From Sulfitobacter sp. SK011 (lineage in GTDB: Bacteria; Pseudomonadota; Alphaproteobacteria; Rhodobacterales; Rhodobacteraceae), in assembly GCF_003352065.1 (NCBI RefSeq), contig NZ_CP025803.1, positions 1,426,001 through 1,490,000 of the forward strand: a DNA stretch of 64,000 nucleotides. Direction: 5' to 3'. The notes below the pieces were generated by a model that did no database searches, was not told where the DNA came from, and worked only from the letters and a program-made list of their open reading frames with translations. Below are positions 44,264 to 52,497 of this stretch, piece after piece. Both the position numbers and the translations under genes were made by a program. Each line of letters begins with the position of its first letter. The stretch's first letter is position 1.

Positions 44264-44650
44264 ATGAACCAGAAATCCTCCCTTATTCAAACCCTCAAAT
44301 CTGTCCCGCGGGTGCTGACGTCAGACACTTTCGATCCGACTGCCTTGGACGGCAAAGGCACAAAGGGGCTCTCTCTGCCGAAGACCCACTGGGCCCAGCG
44401 AATTGACCATGGCCCATTTCGCGCCTTCCCAGTCACAGGGGGCATCACGTTTACCTATGGAGGACTAAAGGTGGATGAAAACGGCAATGTAGTATCCGAG
44501 AAAGGTTACCCCATCGAAGGCCTTTTCGCCTCTGGCGAACTTGTTGGCGGAGTCTTTTTTGCAGGCTACCCTGGTGGTTCCGGATTGACATCCGGTGCCG
44601 TGTTTGGCCGCCGTGCTGGTTATGGTGCTGCACTTTCCTTAGCGGGCTAA
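44264..44650 (+). pseudogene. C-terminal fragment of a TcuA-like FAD-dependent dehydrogenase
   Basis: An open frame begins with an ATG inside the IS right inverted repeat and continues into the last 110 residues of a fumarate reductase/tricarballylate dehydrogenase-type flavoprotein. Segments seen are GPFRAFPVTGGITFTYGGLK, EGLFASGELVGGVFFAGYPG and SGLTSGAVFGRRAGY, the FAD-binding C-terminal signature. The N-terminal 350 or so residues with the dinucleotide fold are missing. The gene was cut at the IS boundary. Confidence 0.78.
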
Positions 44651-44798
44651 AGCCAGAACCTGTCCAATAAATGGGGAGTAGCTCAAACGACCAGCTATGA
44701 AGTTGCGCGCAAATGGATTTTGAGTTGCGGGCAACCTACTGACGCAGGCCCGGAAATAGTTACACATTTAGAAACTCTTCGAAGGACCGTGGTCAATT

Positions 44799-44990
44799 CT
44801 ATTCAGCGGTGATTACGGCCATCACAAGGCTACCATCAACGCGGATAGGGCCGTCTTCAGTAGCACCGAGCGTATATTCAAACCCGCCTGCTGTGATACC
44901 GCCTGCTTCGGAATGGACCATGAGCATCAACATATCCCCAGATGCAACTTCTTCGGTCAGAATGGCCGCAACATCGATGTTGTCACCCAT
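44799..44990 (-). pseudogene. C-terminal fragment resembling a DUF7282-type secreted domain
   Basis: A 63-codon frame reads MGDNIDVAAILTEEVASGDM, then MVHSEAGGITAGGFEYTLG and DGPIRVDGSLVMAVITAE. The pattern of a GDN-x-DV strand, an H-x-E/D-x-G motif and a final DGP-x-x-x-x-G strand fits the end of DUF7282-like beta-sandwich domains. No signal peptide or N-terminal part is present, and the upstream sequence belongs to a broken E3 gene. I regard it as a stranded fragment. Confidence 0.5.
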
Positions 44991-45390
44991 GCGCAGTGGC
45001 GCGTATACGCGCTACGCCAAGGGATTGCTTCAGGTCGGTCCGGTAAGTGACAAGGATGCCGACTACCCGCTTGGATTCGGGCCAGCCGGGCAAGCGCATC
45101 GGCGCGGAGCCGATAGCGATCACAGCTTGATCAAATGTCCAAGCCGCGCCGTCGATATGGAGGCTCTTGTCCCGAGTGAAGAAAGCCGCGCCACGGATGG
45201 TCTGCACTTTTCGGGCGCTTGGCAAGGCCAAGAAGGCCTGTGGTCAATTGCGCGACAACGCTCTCTTTTTTGGCGCGCAGATTGTCCAGATCGACAGAGA
45301 ATTTTCCGGTTGAAATGCCCCATATCGGCGGCACGAAAGGCACAAGCGTATCCGCCCGGAACTGCGCCCAAAACAATGAGGTCAGCGTCG
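44983..45390 (-). pseudogene. Decayed dihydrolipoamide dehydrogenase (E3) gene
   Basis: Three pieces of an E3 protein lie in order on the minus strand but in different frames. The first, DADLIVLGAVPGGYACAFRA, is the FAD-binding start, with the second glycine of GxGxxG changed to valine. The second, TGKFSVDLDNLRAKKESVVA, follows after a deletion of about 70 residues that removes the redox-active CxxxxC. The third, KVQTIRGAAFFTRDKSLHID with DQAVIAIGSAPMRLPGWPES, is the NAD side start. A TAA stands where the start codon should be. It follows the E2 gene by 22 bp, exactly where E3 would belong. Confidence 0.75.
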
Positions 45391-45411
45391 TTGTCAGAAA
45401 TTTACAACCCC

Positions 45412-46290
45412 TCAGACCATGATCCGGCGCGGATCGGCGATCAGACCCGCAAGGTAGGTCACGAAGCGTGCCGCATCTGCGCCGTTGATGACGCGGTGAT
45501 CATAGCTCAGATCAAGTGGAACCATGGGAACGGGACGCGGCGTGCCGCTGTCCCAGACGGTGACGACTTCCGAGCGCGTGAGCCCGAGAATGGCGACTTC
45601 GGGCGGGTTCACGATGGGCGTGAAACCAATGCCGCCGATTCCGCCTAGGTTGGTCATCGTCATCGACGCGCCGCCCATTTCATCTGGACCGACTTTGCGG
45701 TTTTGCGCGCGAGAGGCGAGATCGGCGATTTCCGCCGCGATCTGCCACAGGCCCTTGCGGTCCACGTTTCGGACGACAGGAACCATCAGGCCATGCGCCG
45801 TGTCAACCGCGATGCCGATGTGAACGTAGTCCTTAAGCGTCAGCGTTTCGCCATCGGGCGAAAGCGACGCATTAAACCGTGGAAATTCCCGCAGCGCCCG
45901 CGCGAGGGCTTTGGCCTGAAACGCCAGTGCGGTCAGTTTGACGCCGCGGGCTTGCGCCTCGGTTTTCAGATCTTTGCGCAGCGTCTCGATGACTGTGACA
46001 TCGGCGCGGTCATGGTGTGTAACCTGCGGGATAAGGGCATTGGCGGCCCCGAGGTTTGCGGCAGCCACCTGCGCAAAGCGGCTCATCGGCTCTTCGGTGA
46101 CAGGGCCGAACTGGCTGTGATCCACGTCCCAATATGAGGTGTCAGAGACAGGCCCGGCGGCGGGCTTTCCACCCTCCAAATCCTCACGCGCGATGGATGT
46201 GCGGCCCAATTCCTTAGCAAGCTTTTCCAGGTTGATCCCTTTTTCGCGCGCAAGGGCCCGAACTGAAGGTGGTGCGATGATGTCGCTCAT
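45412..46290 (-). CDS. Lipoyl-less E2 acyltransferase of a 2-oxoacid/acetoin dehydrogenase complex
   Basis: From the ATG at 46290 the protein has 292 residues. Residues about 8 to 45 form a peripheral-subunit-binding domain (PPSVRALAREKGINLEKLAK). The catalytic acyltransferase domain follows, with LTALAFQAKALARALREFPR and the active-site motif SYDHRVINGADAARF near residue 264. There is no lipoyl domain at all; lipoyl groups are supplied by the protein encoded at 47747-49054. Asn in DHRVING, rather than Asp, is found in some active E2 enzymes. It is the last intact gene of the operon, followed by the wrecked E3. Confidence 0.85.
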   Translation of the reverse strand: MSDIIAPPSVRALAREKGINLEKLAKELGRTSIAREDLEGGKPAAGPVSDTSYWDVDHSQFGPVTEEPMSRFAQVAAANLGAANALIPQVTHHDRADVTVIETLRKDLKTEAQARGVKLTALAFQAKALARALREFPRFNASLSPDGETLTLKDYVHIGIAVDTAHGLMVPVVRNVDRKGLWQIAAEIADLASRAQNRKVGPDEMGGASMTMTNLGGIGGIGFTPIVNPPEVAILGLTRSEVVTVWDSGTPRPVPMVPLDLSYDHRVINGADAARFVTYLAGLIADPRRIMV

Positions 46291-46300
46291 GTCCGCCCCC

Positions 46301-47731
46301 TTACCAACTGGCCGAAATGTATTGGGTTTCCATGAATTCAAGCATGCCTTCATGCCCACCTTCGCGGCCAAGACCAGATTGCTTAACGCCCCCAAATGGT
46401 GCGGCGGGGTCCGACACAATTCCGCGGTTCAAGCCGACCATGCCGTATTCTAGTTGTTCACAGACCTGAAGCGCCCGTTTGAAATCCTCAGAAAAGACAT
46501 AGGCGACAAGGCCGTATTCGGTGTCGTTGGCACGCGCGATGACGTCATCGTGATCTTTGAAGGTCTGGATTGCTGCGACAGGGCCGAAGATCTCGTCGCG
46601 GACGCATTCGGCATCCTCGGATACATTCGAGAGAACTGTCGGCGGATAGTAAAAGCCCTTGCCGTTCAGCAAGGTCCCACCACACTCGACTTTAGCGCCC
46701 TTGGCGACAGCGTCTGCCACGAACTCGGCGACCTTGTCGCGGGTATCTGCATTGACCAGCGGGCCGACATCGACGCTCGGGTCCGTACCGTCGCCCACTT
46801 TGAGCGCGGACATCTCGGCGCTCAGGCGGCGGGTGAACTCTTCGGCGATGTTTTCATGCACATAGATGCGGTTGGCGGCCGTGCAAGCTTCGCCGAGGTT
46901 GCGCATCTTTGCCAACATCGTACCTTCGATGGCCGTATCCATGTTGGCATCCTCGAAGACGACAACGGGGGCATTGCCGCCCAGTTCCATCGCAGGTTTC
47001 AACACTTGGTCGGCGGCACCTTTCAACAGCTTTCGACCAACCCCTGTTGAGCCGGTAAAGCTGACGACACGAACGCGCGGATCATGCATGATATGATCGA
47101 CCAAAGCGCCAGTGCGCCGCGACGGCAGGACATTGACAAGCCCGGCAGGCACGCCAGCCTCTTCCAACAATGGCATCAAGGCCAGCATCGTCAGCGGCGT
47201 TTCGGAGGCGGGTTTTATGATCACACCACACCCAGCCGCCAAGGCCGGGGCAATCTTGCGCGTGCCCATGGCGGCCGGATAGTTCCAAGGCGTGACCAGC
47301 ACGGCAAGCCCTGCAGGTTTGTGCTGCACCACGATGCGCGCGCCTGACGCGGGGGCATGGGTGATCATCCCGTCGGCACGCACAGCCTCTTCGGCGAACC
47401 AGCGAAAAAATTCAGCGGCATAGGTGGCCTCGCCCATGGCATCGGCGCGGGCCTTGCCGTTTTCCAGCGTGATGAGATGGGCGAATTCATCAAACCTTGC
47501 GGTCATCAGCTCCCATGCCTTGCGCAATACTTCGGAACGCTGACGCGGCGTGCGTGCGGCCCAGTCCTTCATCGCGGCTTCGGCGGCATCCAGCGCTGCG
47601 TCTGCATCGGCAATTTCAGCAGAGGCCACAGAGGCGAGAACTTCTTCGGTAGCAGGATTGATGACATCGAAACGTTCGCCTGACGTCCCCTTTGTCCACG
47701 TGCCGTTGATGTAAAGGTCGGTATATTCCAT
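46301..47731 (-). CDS. NAD(P)-dependent aldehyde dehydrogenase, succinate-semialdehyde dehydrogenase-like
   Basis: From the ATG at 47731 (GGAGA upstream) the protein has 476 residues. ALDH motifs are complete: LVTPWNYPAAMGTRKIAPAL, FTGSTGVGRKLL (cofactor), the general-base Glu in KPAMELGGNAPVVVF (about 248) and the nucleophile Cys in GEACTAANRIYV (about 281). The overall sequence is nearest the GabD/DavD group, but context suggests a different natural aldehyde. It is inserted between the two E2-type genes, so it probably oxidises an aldehyde released by the TPP enzyme. That is inference. Confidence 0.88.
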   Translation of the reverse strand: MEYTDLYINGTWTKGTSGERFDVINPATEEVLASVASAEIADADAALDAAEAAMKDWAARTPRQRSEVLRKAWELMTARFDEFAHLITLENGKARADAMGEATYAAEFFRWFAEEAVRADGMITHAPASGARIVVQHKPAGLAVLVTPWNYPAAMGTRKIAPALAAGCGVIIKPASETPLTMLALMPLLEEAGVPAGLVNVLPSRRTGALVDHIMHDPRVRVVSFTGSTGVGRKLLKGAADQVLKPAMELGGNAPVVVFEDANMDTAIEGTMLAKMRNLGEACTAANRIYVHENIAEEFTRRLSAEMSALKVGDGTDPSVDVGPLVNADTRDKVAEFVADAVAKGAKVECGGTLLNGKGFYYPPTVLSNVSEDAECVRDEIFGPVAAIQTFKDHDDVIARANDTEYGLVAYVFSEDFKRALQVCEQLEYGMVGLNRGIVSDPAAPFGGVKQSGLGREGGHEGMLEFMETQYISASW

Positions 47732-47746
47732 TGGTGTCTCCAAGAT

Positions 47747-49054
47747 TTAGAGCAGGTGGCGGAGCGTTTGCTCCATGCGGCCTGCGAATTTTGATAGAAG
47801 GCTGACGGCCTCGCTGGCGGATAGGTGATGGCCCGCACATTCGAGCGTGATGGACAGCCCACTGCCCGCCCGTGTCAGCGTGAGAACAGGCGCATTTTCC
47901 GCGCCAAGGCTGACAGTGCTGACACGGCTCATGCGCAGGTCGCGTAATATGAGGTCTGGCGCGCTGTCTTCCTCAGCCTCAACGATGTTGCTGAATGCAC
48001 CTGCGGGCACAAAATATGCGCGGCTTTGCCCGAAACTTTCGACCGCGATGGTTGCCGCATCTTGGCCAAGGCTTGCGGCTGCGAGGCCCGCCAGTACGGC
48101 GTTTGCATCTTTCAGATCAGCGTTTTCTGCTGCCCACTCTGCAAAGTCAGCGAATCCGTCTGTGGGCAAATCTGCCGTGAGGTGGCGGGACGATGTTGCC
48201 GTAGTTTCTACCGCCTGCGCGGGCATTGCCTTGAGCACTTCAAGATCCGCGACATGGAAGGGCTGGGGATGTCCGGCCTCTGCAAGGCGGTTCAGATCCA
48301 GCCCCTGTACCAGCGCCAATCGCCGCGCCTTCGGCGAGGCCAGAATACGACCGTCAGCTGATCTGATCGCCGGGGATTTGCTGCCCTGCTTGGGTGATGG
48401 CGCAGGCTTGGATTTTTCTTTCGCCTTAGCGTTTGGTGCTGGGGCAGGCGTCGCAGCTGGTTTTGATGCGGTGCCGCCTGCAATGCTACGCTGCACAGGA
48501 TTGGCTGGTGCCTCAGAAGAGATAATGGCAATCGTATCCCCAACCGGTGCTGCTTCAGTGACTTCGGCAAGCAATGCTGCCACGAAGCCATCAACACCTG
48601 CCTCGACTTCCATGGTTGCTTTGTCGGTTTCCACTTCGAACAAAATATCACCCGCGGCCACGGGATCGCCAAGGCCCTTGTGCCAAGCGACAATCACGCC
48701 TGTATCCTGTGCCATGCCAAGCGCGGGCATGATGACGGCTTTGCCTTCGGGCAATGCTGTTTGATCACCGCCATCCGCGTCAGCAGGGGCCTTCGCGACA
48801 GTGTCGCTACTTTCGGCCATCTCAGAGACAAGGGCGATGACGTGACCTACGGGCACATCAGCTCCGGCCTCGGCCTGCACATGTGTCAGGTAGCCATCGG
48901 CAGGGGATTCCACCTCCATCACGGCTTTGTCGGTTTCCACCTCGAACAGCGCGTCACCAGCCTTAACCGGATCGCCAGAGGACTTGAGCCAACTGACAAT
49001 CTTACCGGTGTCCTGCGCCATCCCAAGGGCCGGCATGATGACCTCATGCGGCAT
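47747..49054 (-). CDS. Double-lipoyl E2-like scaffold with degenerate catalytic domain
   Basis: This 435-residue protein has two lipoyl domains (VIMPALGMAQDTGKIVSWLK with FEVETDKAVMEVE, Lys43; and VIMPALGMAQDTGVIVAWHK with FEVETDKATMEVE, Lys about 145). A Pro/Ala/Lys linker and a peripheral-subunit-binding domain (ILASPKARRLALVQGLDLNR) follow. The final 150 residues keep the outline of an E2 acyltransferase, but the DHRxxxG active site is missing (the end reads ITLECAGHHLSASEAVSLLS). It seems to be a lipoyl carrier that cooperates with the lipoyl-less E2. It overlaps the E1-beta gene by 11 bp. Confidence 0.85.
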   Translation of the reverse strand: MPHEVIMPALGMAQDTGKIVSWLKSSGDPVKAGDALFEVETDKAVMEVESPADGYLTHVQAEAGADVPVGHVIALVSEMAESSDTVAKAPADADGGDQTALPEGKAVIMPALGMAQDTGVIVAWHKGLGDPVAAGDILFEVETDKATMEVEAGVDGFVAALLAEVTEAAPVGDTIAIISSEAPANPVQRSIAGGTASKPAATPAPAPNAKAKEKSKPAPSPKQGSKSPAIRSADGRILASPKARRLALVQGLDLNRLAEAGHPQPFHVADLEVLKAMPAQAVETTATSSRHLTADLPTDGFADFAEWAAENADLKDANAVLAGLAAASLGQDAATIAVESFGQSRAYFVPAGAFSNIVEAEEDSAPDLILRDLRMSRVSTVSLGAENAPVLTLTRAGSGLSITLECAGHHLSASEAVSLLSKFAGRMEQTLRHLL

Positions 49055-50039
49055 GGATCATCTCCCCTGACATGAGTTTGCGCGCGTTGTCTGCCACGCC
49101 TTCGGGCGTCGGAACGGTGATATCTTCTAGCGCAGGCGAAAACGGTACGGGCACATCCATCGCACCCATGCGCAGGACCGGTGCGTCGAGGTGGTAGAAG
49201 GCCTTTTCATTGATCCGGCCAGCGATTTCACCGGTGATGCCATAGCTTTGGTGGCCTTCATCCACGACGATCACGCGGCTGGTTTTCTTGGCTGACGCAA
49301 TGAGCGTTTCTTCGTCCAGTGGCACGATCGTGCGCGGATCGATCACTTCGGCCTCGATTCCTTCCTTCGCAAGGATCTCGGCCGCAGCTTCACAAACCTG
49401 CACCATTGAGGACGTGGCGATGAGGGTGATATCGCTGCCCGCGCGTTTGATGTTGGCCTCTCCGAAGGGGATCAGGAATTCCTCCTCCGGGACGGGTGCC
49501 TTGTCGTTATACATCAGCTTGTCTTCGAAGATCACGACAGGGTTGTTGTCGCGGATGGCGGTTTTCATAAGCCCCTTGGCTTCATAGGCCGATGACGGCA
49601 TCGCCACTTTCAGGCCCGGAATATGAGCGACTAGAGCGTGTAGTGATTGGGAATGCTGCGCGGCAGAGCGGCGGGTCGCGCCCATGTTGGTGCGCAGCAC
49701 CAAAGGCGCGCTCATCTTGCCACCCGACATGTAATGCGTCTTGGCGGCCTGATTGCAAAGTTGATCCATGATCAGATAGATAAAATCGCCGAACATGAGG
49801 TCCACGACTGGCCGTGTGCCCGTCATCGCGGCACCCACAGCAAGGCCCATGAAGCCGGGTTCAGCAATGGGTGTGTCGACCACGCGCTCGGTGCCGAACT
49901 CTTCGACAAGACCGCTCAGGATTTTGAAAGGCGTTCCTGCCTCGGCCACATCCTCACCAATGATAAAAACGGTTTCATCGCGTCGCATCTCTTCGGCCAG
50001 TGCTTCATTGACCGCTTGGGACAGTGTAATTTCTCGCAT
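49044..50039 (-). CDS. TPP-dependent dehydrogenase E1 beta subunit (AcoB/PdhB-like)
   Basis: From the ATG at 50039 the protein has 331 residues and the E1-beta layout: ETVFIIGEDVAEAGTPFKIL near residue 22, RVVDTPIAEPGFMGLAVGAA, MFGDFIYLIMDQLCNQAAK and, in the transketolase C-terminal domain, EVIDPRTIVPLDEETLIASA. With the alpha subunit it forms the heterotetramer that decarboxylates or cleaves its substrate and passes the acyl group to lipoate. It resembles acetoin dehydrogenase AcoB at least as much as pyruvate dehydrogenase. It lies 10 bp after the alpha-subunit gene. Confidence 0.9.
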   Translation of the reverse strand: MREITLSQAVNEALAEEMRRDETVFIIGEDVAEAGTPFKILSGLVEEFGTERVVDTPIAEPGFMGLAVGAAMTGTRPVVDLMFGDFIYLIMDQLCNQAAKTHYMSGGKMSAPLVLRTNMGATRRSAAQHSQSLHALVAHIPGLKVAMPSSAYEAKGLMKTAIRDNNPVVIFEDKLMYNDKAPVPEEEFLIPFGEANIKRAGSDITLIATSSMVQVCEAAAEILAKEGIEAEVIDPRTIVPLDEETLIASAKKTSRVIVVDEGHQSYGITGEIAGRINEKAFYHLDAPVLRMGAMDVPVPFSPALEDITVPTPEGVADNARKLMSGEMIHAA

Positions 50040-50049
50040 GTCGTTCTCC

Positions 50050-51045
50050 TCAGGCCAGCGCGTGTTTGACGTCTGTAAAGACGTGCATGTCGACCTCGGT
50101 TTGGTCTGGGTAAGGCGCGGCCTCGGCATAGGCGACAGCCTCTTCTGCATCTTGTCTGATCTCGGCGTTCATCGCTTCAATCTCGTCTTCGGAAGCGATG
50201 CCCTGTTCGATGAGCCAGCCGCGGAATTTGATGATCGGATCCCGGTTTTCCTTCCAGTCCTTCTCTTCTTCCTTGGAGCGGTAGTATTCGCGGTTGATGT
50301 CGCCCACGTGGTGGCCGTGGTAGCGATAAGTCATCAGTTCCATAAAGAATGGGCCTTCGCCCTTGCGTGCACGGGCAACTATCTTTTGTGTCAATTCGTT
50401 GACAGCTAGAACGTCCTGCCCGTCAACCTGATGCGCTTCGATCCCAAAGGCCTCTGCGCGGGCGGTGATCGATCCGGCGGCGATTTCTTCGGTCTTGGTG
50501 TATTCGGAATAGCCGTTGTTTTCGCACGCGTAGATGACCGGCAAGTTCCACAGGGCGGCCATGTTCATGACCTCGTACATCAGGCCCTGCGCCGTGGCAC
50601 CGTCCCCAAAGAAACAGACCGTCACATCGTCTTTGCCCAACAATTTTGCCGTAAAGGCAGAACCCGTCGCGATCCCCATGGAGCCGCCAACAATGGCATT
50701 GGCCCCCAGATTGCCGTTGGATTGATCCGCGATATGCATCGAACCGCCCTTGCCGCGGCAGTAGCCCTCTTCCTTGCCCAACAGTTCACAGAACATTTCT
50801 TTGAAATTCGCACCCTTGGCGACACAGTGGCCGTGGCCACGGTGGGTTGAGGTGATCTTGTCCGTCACTTTCAGTGCTTCGCAGATGCCCACGGCAACGG
50901 CTTCCTCACCGGAATACATATGGGTCAAGCCTGGCATCTTGGCCGAAAGGTAAAGCTGGTTGGCATTATCCTCGAAAGAGCGGATGCGCACCATCTGGCG
51001 GTACATGCGCAGGTAATCTTCGGTATTTGTCTTTGATTTAGCCAT
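50050..51045 (-). CDS. TPP-dependent dehydrogenase E1 alpha subunit (AcoA/PdhA-like)
   Basis: From the ATG at 51045 the protein has 331 residues. The TPP motif runs from FFGDGATAQGLMYEVMNM to YACENNGYSEYT, the GDG-x25-30-NN pattern. RGHGHCVAKGANFKEMFCEL and the phosphorylation-loop region YRYHGHHVGDINREYYRSKE are present. AcoA-type proteins cleave acetoin into acetaldehyde and an acetyl group; PdhA-type act on pyruvate. The context, with SDRs resembling acetoin/polyol dehydrogenases and no other pyruvate metabolism genes, favours an alpha-hydroxyketone substrate, but this is not decided. Confidence 0.9.
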   Translation of the reverse strand: MAKSKTNTEDYLRMYRQMVRIRSFEDNANQLYLSAKMPGLTHMYSGEEAVAVGICEALKVTDKITSTHRGHGHCVAKGANFKEMFCELLGKEEGYCRGKGGSMHIADQSNGNLGANAIVGGSMGIATGSAFTAKLLGKDDVTVCFFGDGATAQGLMYEVMNMAALWNLPVIYACENNGYSEYTKTEEIAAGSITARAEAFGIEAHQVDGQDVLAVNELTQKIVARARKGEGPFFMELMTYRYHGHHVGDINREYYRSKEEEKDWKENRDPIIKFRGWLIEQGIASEDEIEAMNAEIRQDAEEAVAYAEAAPYPDQTEVDMHVFTDVKHALA

Positions 51046-51121
51046 GATGTCCTCTTGTGCGATGAAGGGTTCGGTTCCGTCTTGCGCAGGGAGAAAACGC
51101 AAGGCGGGGCTTTGTCCCCGG

Positions 51122-52432
51122 TCAGTAGCGGTTGGCGATCGGCAGTTCTTCAGCCGGGAACAGGCTGATGACTTCGCAACCAGTTTCAGTCACAACGACC
51201 TCTTCCTCGATCCGTGCGGCGGAATAGCCGTCGGTTGCGGGGCAATAGGTTTCCAGTGCGAAGACCATGCCGGTTTTGATTTCCATCGGGTGATCCATCG
51301 ACACAGCACGGCTGATGATGGGTCGCTCATGCAGCGCCAGACCAAGGCCGTGACCAAATTGCAGACCAAAGGCCTGATCCTCGTTCGCAAAACCGAGGCT
51401 TTCGGCGGTCGGCCAAACCTCGGCCACCTTGTCAGTAGAAACGCCAGGTTTGATCATTGCGATAGAGGCATCGATCCATTCGCGGGCTTTCACATAGGCG
51501 TCGTTTTGCGACGTCGTCGCGCGGCCGACGTTGAACGTGCGATAGTAACAGGTGCGATAGCCCTGATAGGATTGCAGGATGTCAAAGAACGCCTGATCTC
51601 CGGGGCGGATCAAACGGTCCGTGAAGTTATGCGGATGCGGATTGCAGCGCTCACCTGAAATCGCGTTGATCGCCTCGACATCGTCCGAGCCCATCTCATA
51701 GAGCATCTTGTTGGACAGGGCGACAATGTCATTCTCGCGGATGCCTGGTTTCAGTTCTTCGTAGATCATGTGGTAGACGCCATCGACCATCGCAGCCGCT
51801 TGGGTCAATAGCTGGATTTCATCGGTATTCTTGATCTCGCGCGCCGCCAACATGATCTGCTGACCATCGACCACGTTCAGGCCTTCTTCCTGAAGGGCGT
51901 GGAACATTGCTGTTTCCGCATAGTCCACACCCACAGGCATATCGGCCATGCCAGCATCACGGATCAATCCGGCAATTTGCTTGGCATATTTCTTCATCAA
52001 GCCGAATTCTGGCGGGATTGTTCCGCGCATGCCAACAACACCGGCAAGACAGTGGCTGGGCTCCAGCCAGTCGGAGTGGCGTTTGTGGTGCTCTGCGGCG
52101 GATCCAAAATCCCAAACGTAGGGGCTGTCGTCACCTGTCAGCAGACAGAAACGGCACATCTTGTCGCGTTCCCATTCGCCGATCTTGGTGGCCGAGACGT
52201 AGCGGATGTTGTTCACATCAAACAACAGCAGCGTGCCCGCGTTCGAGTTTTGCAGCGACTGACGGGTCCGCGCAAGGCGGTAGCGACGCAGGCGGTCGTG
52301 GTCGATGCGGCGTTCAAAATCCACGGACATGTGGCCATGGGCTGGCAGCTTGTCACGCCATTCCCAGTTGGGCTCAAGATCCATTGGGGTGAGCAAGTTC
52401 GGCATAAGGGCATTGCCCGGACGTTCTGACAT
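51122..52432 (-). CDS. M24 (pita-bread) family protein with altered metal site, DddP/creatinase-like
   Basis: This 436-residue protein has an N-terminal creatinase-type domain (TLLLFDVNNIRYVSATKIGE) and a C-terminal pita-bread domain. Of the five M24 metal ligands, the first Asp (FFDILQSYQG, about 281), the His (FGHGLGLALHE, about 360) and both Glu (FALETYCP, about 392; ARIEEEVVV, about 406) are there. The second Asp is a Cys in YRTCYYRTF (about 292). Size and N-terminus recall the DMSP lyase DddP and ectoine hydrolase more than prolidase. The reaction is unknown; it is probably a C-N or C-O bond hydrolase or lyase for the operon's substrate. Confidence 0.7.
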   Translation of the reverse strand: MSERPGNALMPNLLTPMDLEPNWEWRDKLPAHGHMSVDFERRIDHDRLRRYRLARTRQSLQNSNAGTLLLFDVNNIRYVSATKIGEWERDKMCRFCLLTGDDSPYVWDFGSAAEHHKRHSDWLEPSHCLAGVVGMRGTIPPEFGLMKKYAKQIAGLIRDAGMADMPVGVDYAETAMFHALQEEGLNVVDGQQIMLAAREIKNTDEIQLLTQAAAMVDGVYHMIYEELKPGIRENDIVALSNKMLYEMGSDDVEAINAISGERCNPHPHNFTDRLIRPGDQAFFDILQSYQGYRTCYYRTFNVGRATTSQNDAYVKAREWIDASIAMIKPGVSTDKVAEVWPTAESLGFANEDQAFGLQFGHGLGLALHERPIISRAVSMDHPMEIKTGMVFALETYCPATDGYSAARIEEEVVVTETGCEVISLFPAEELPIANRY

Positions 52433-52497
52433 GAGACACTCCTTTCGGGTACGGCCAAGCGCACCCGTTTCTTGTTGAAATTCTGGTGTGGCGGGCT

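Larger units (their letters stand above)
42837..44271 (-). mobile_element. IS3-family insertion sequence, about 1.43 kb
   Basis: The element has two overlapping transposase frames and imperfect terminal inverted repeats: TGGAACATCAGAGCGG at the left end (from 42837) and TGGTTCATCTTATCGA at the right end (read inward from 44271), 10 of the first 15 bases matching. The bases outside (AAA on the left, GAA on the right) do not form a target duplication. The two flanking genes both lack their 5' parts. Confidence 0.8.
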
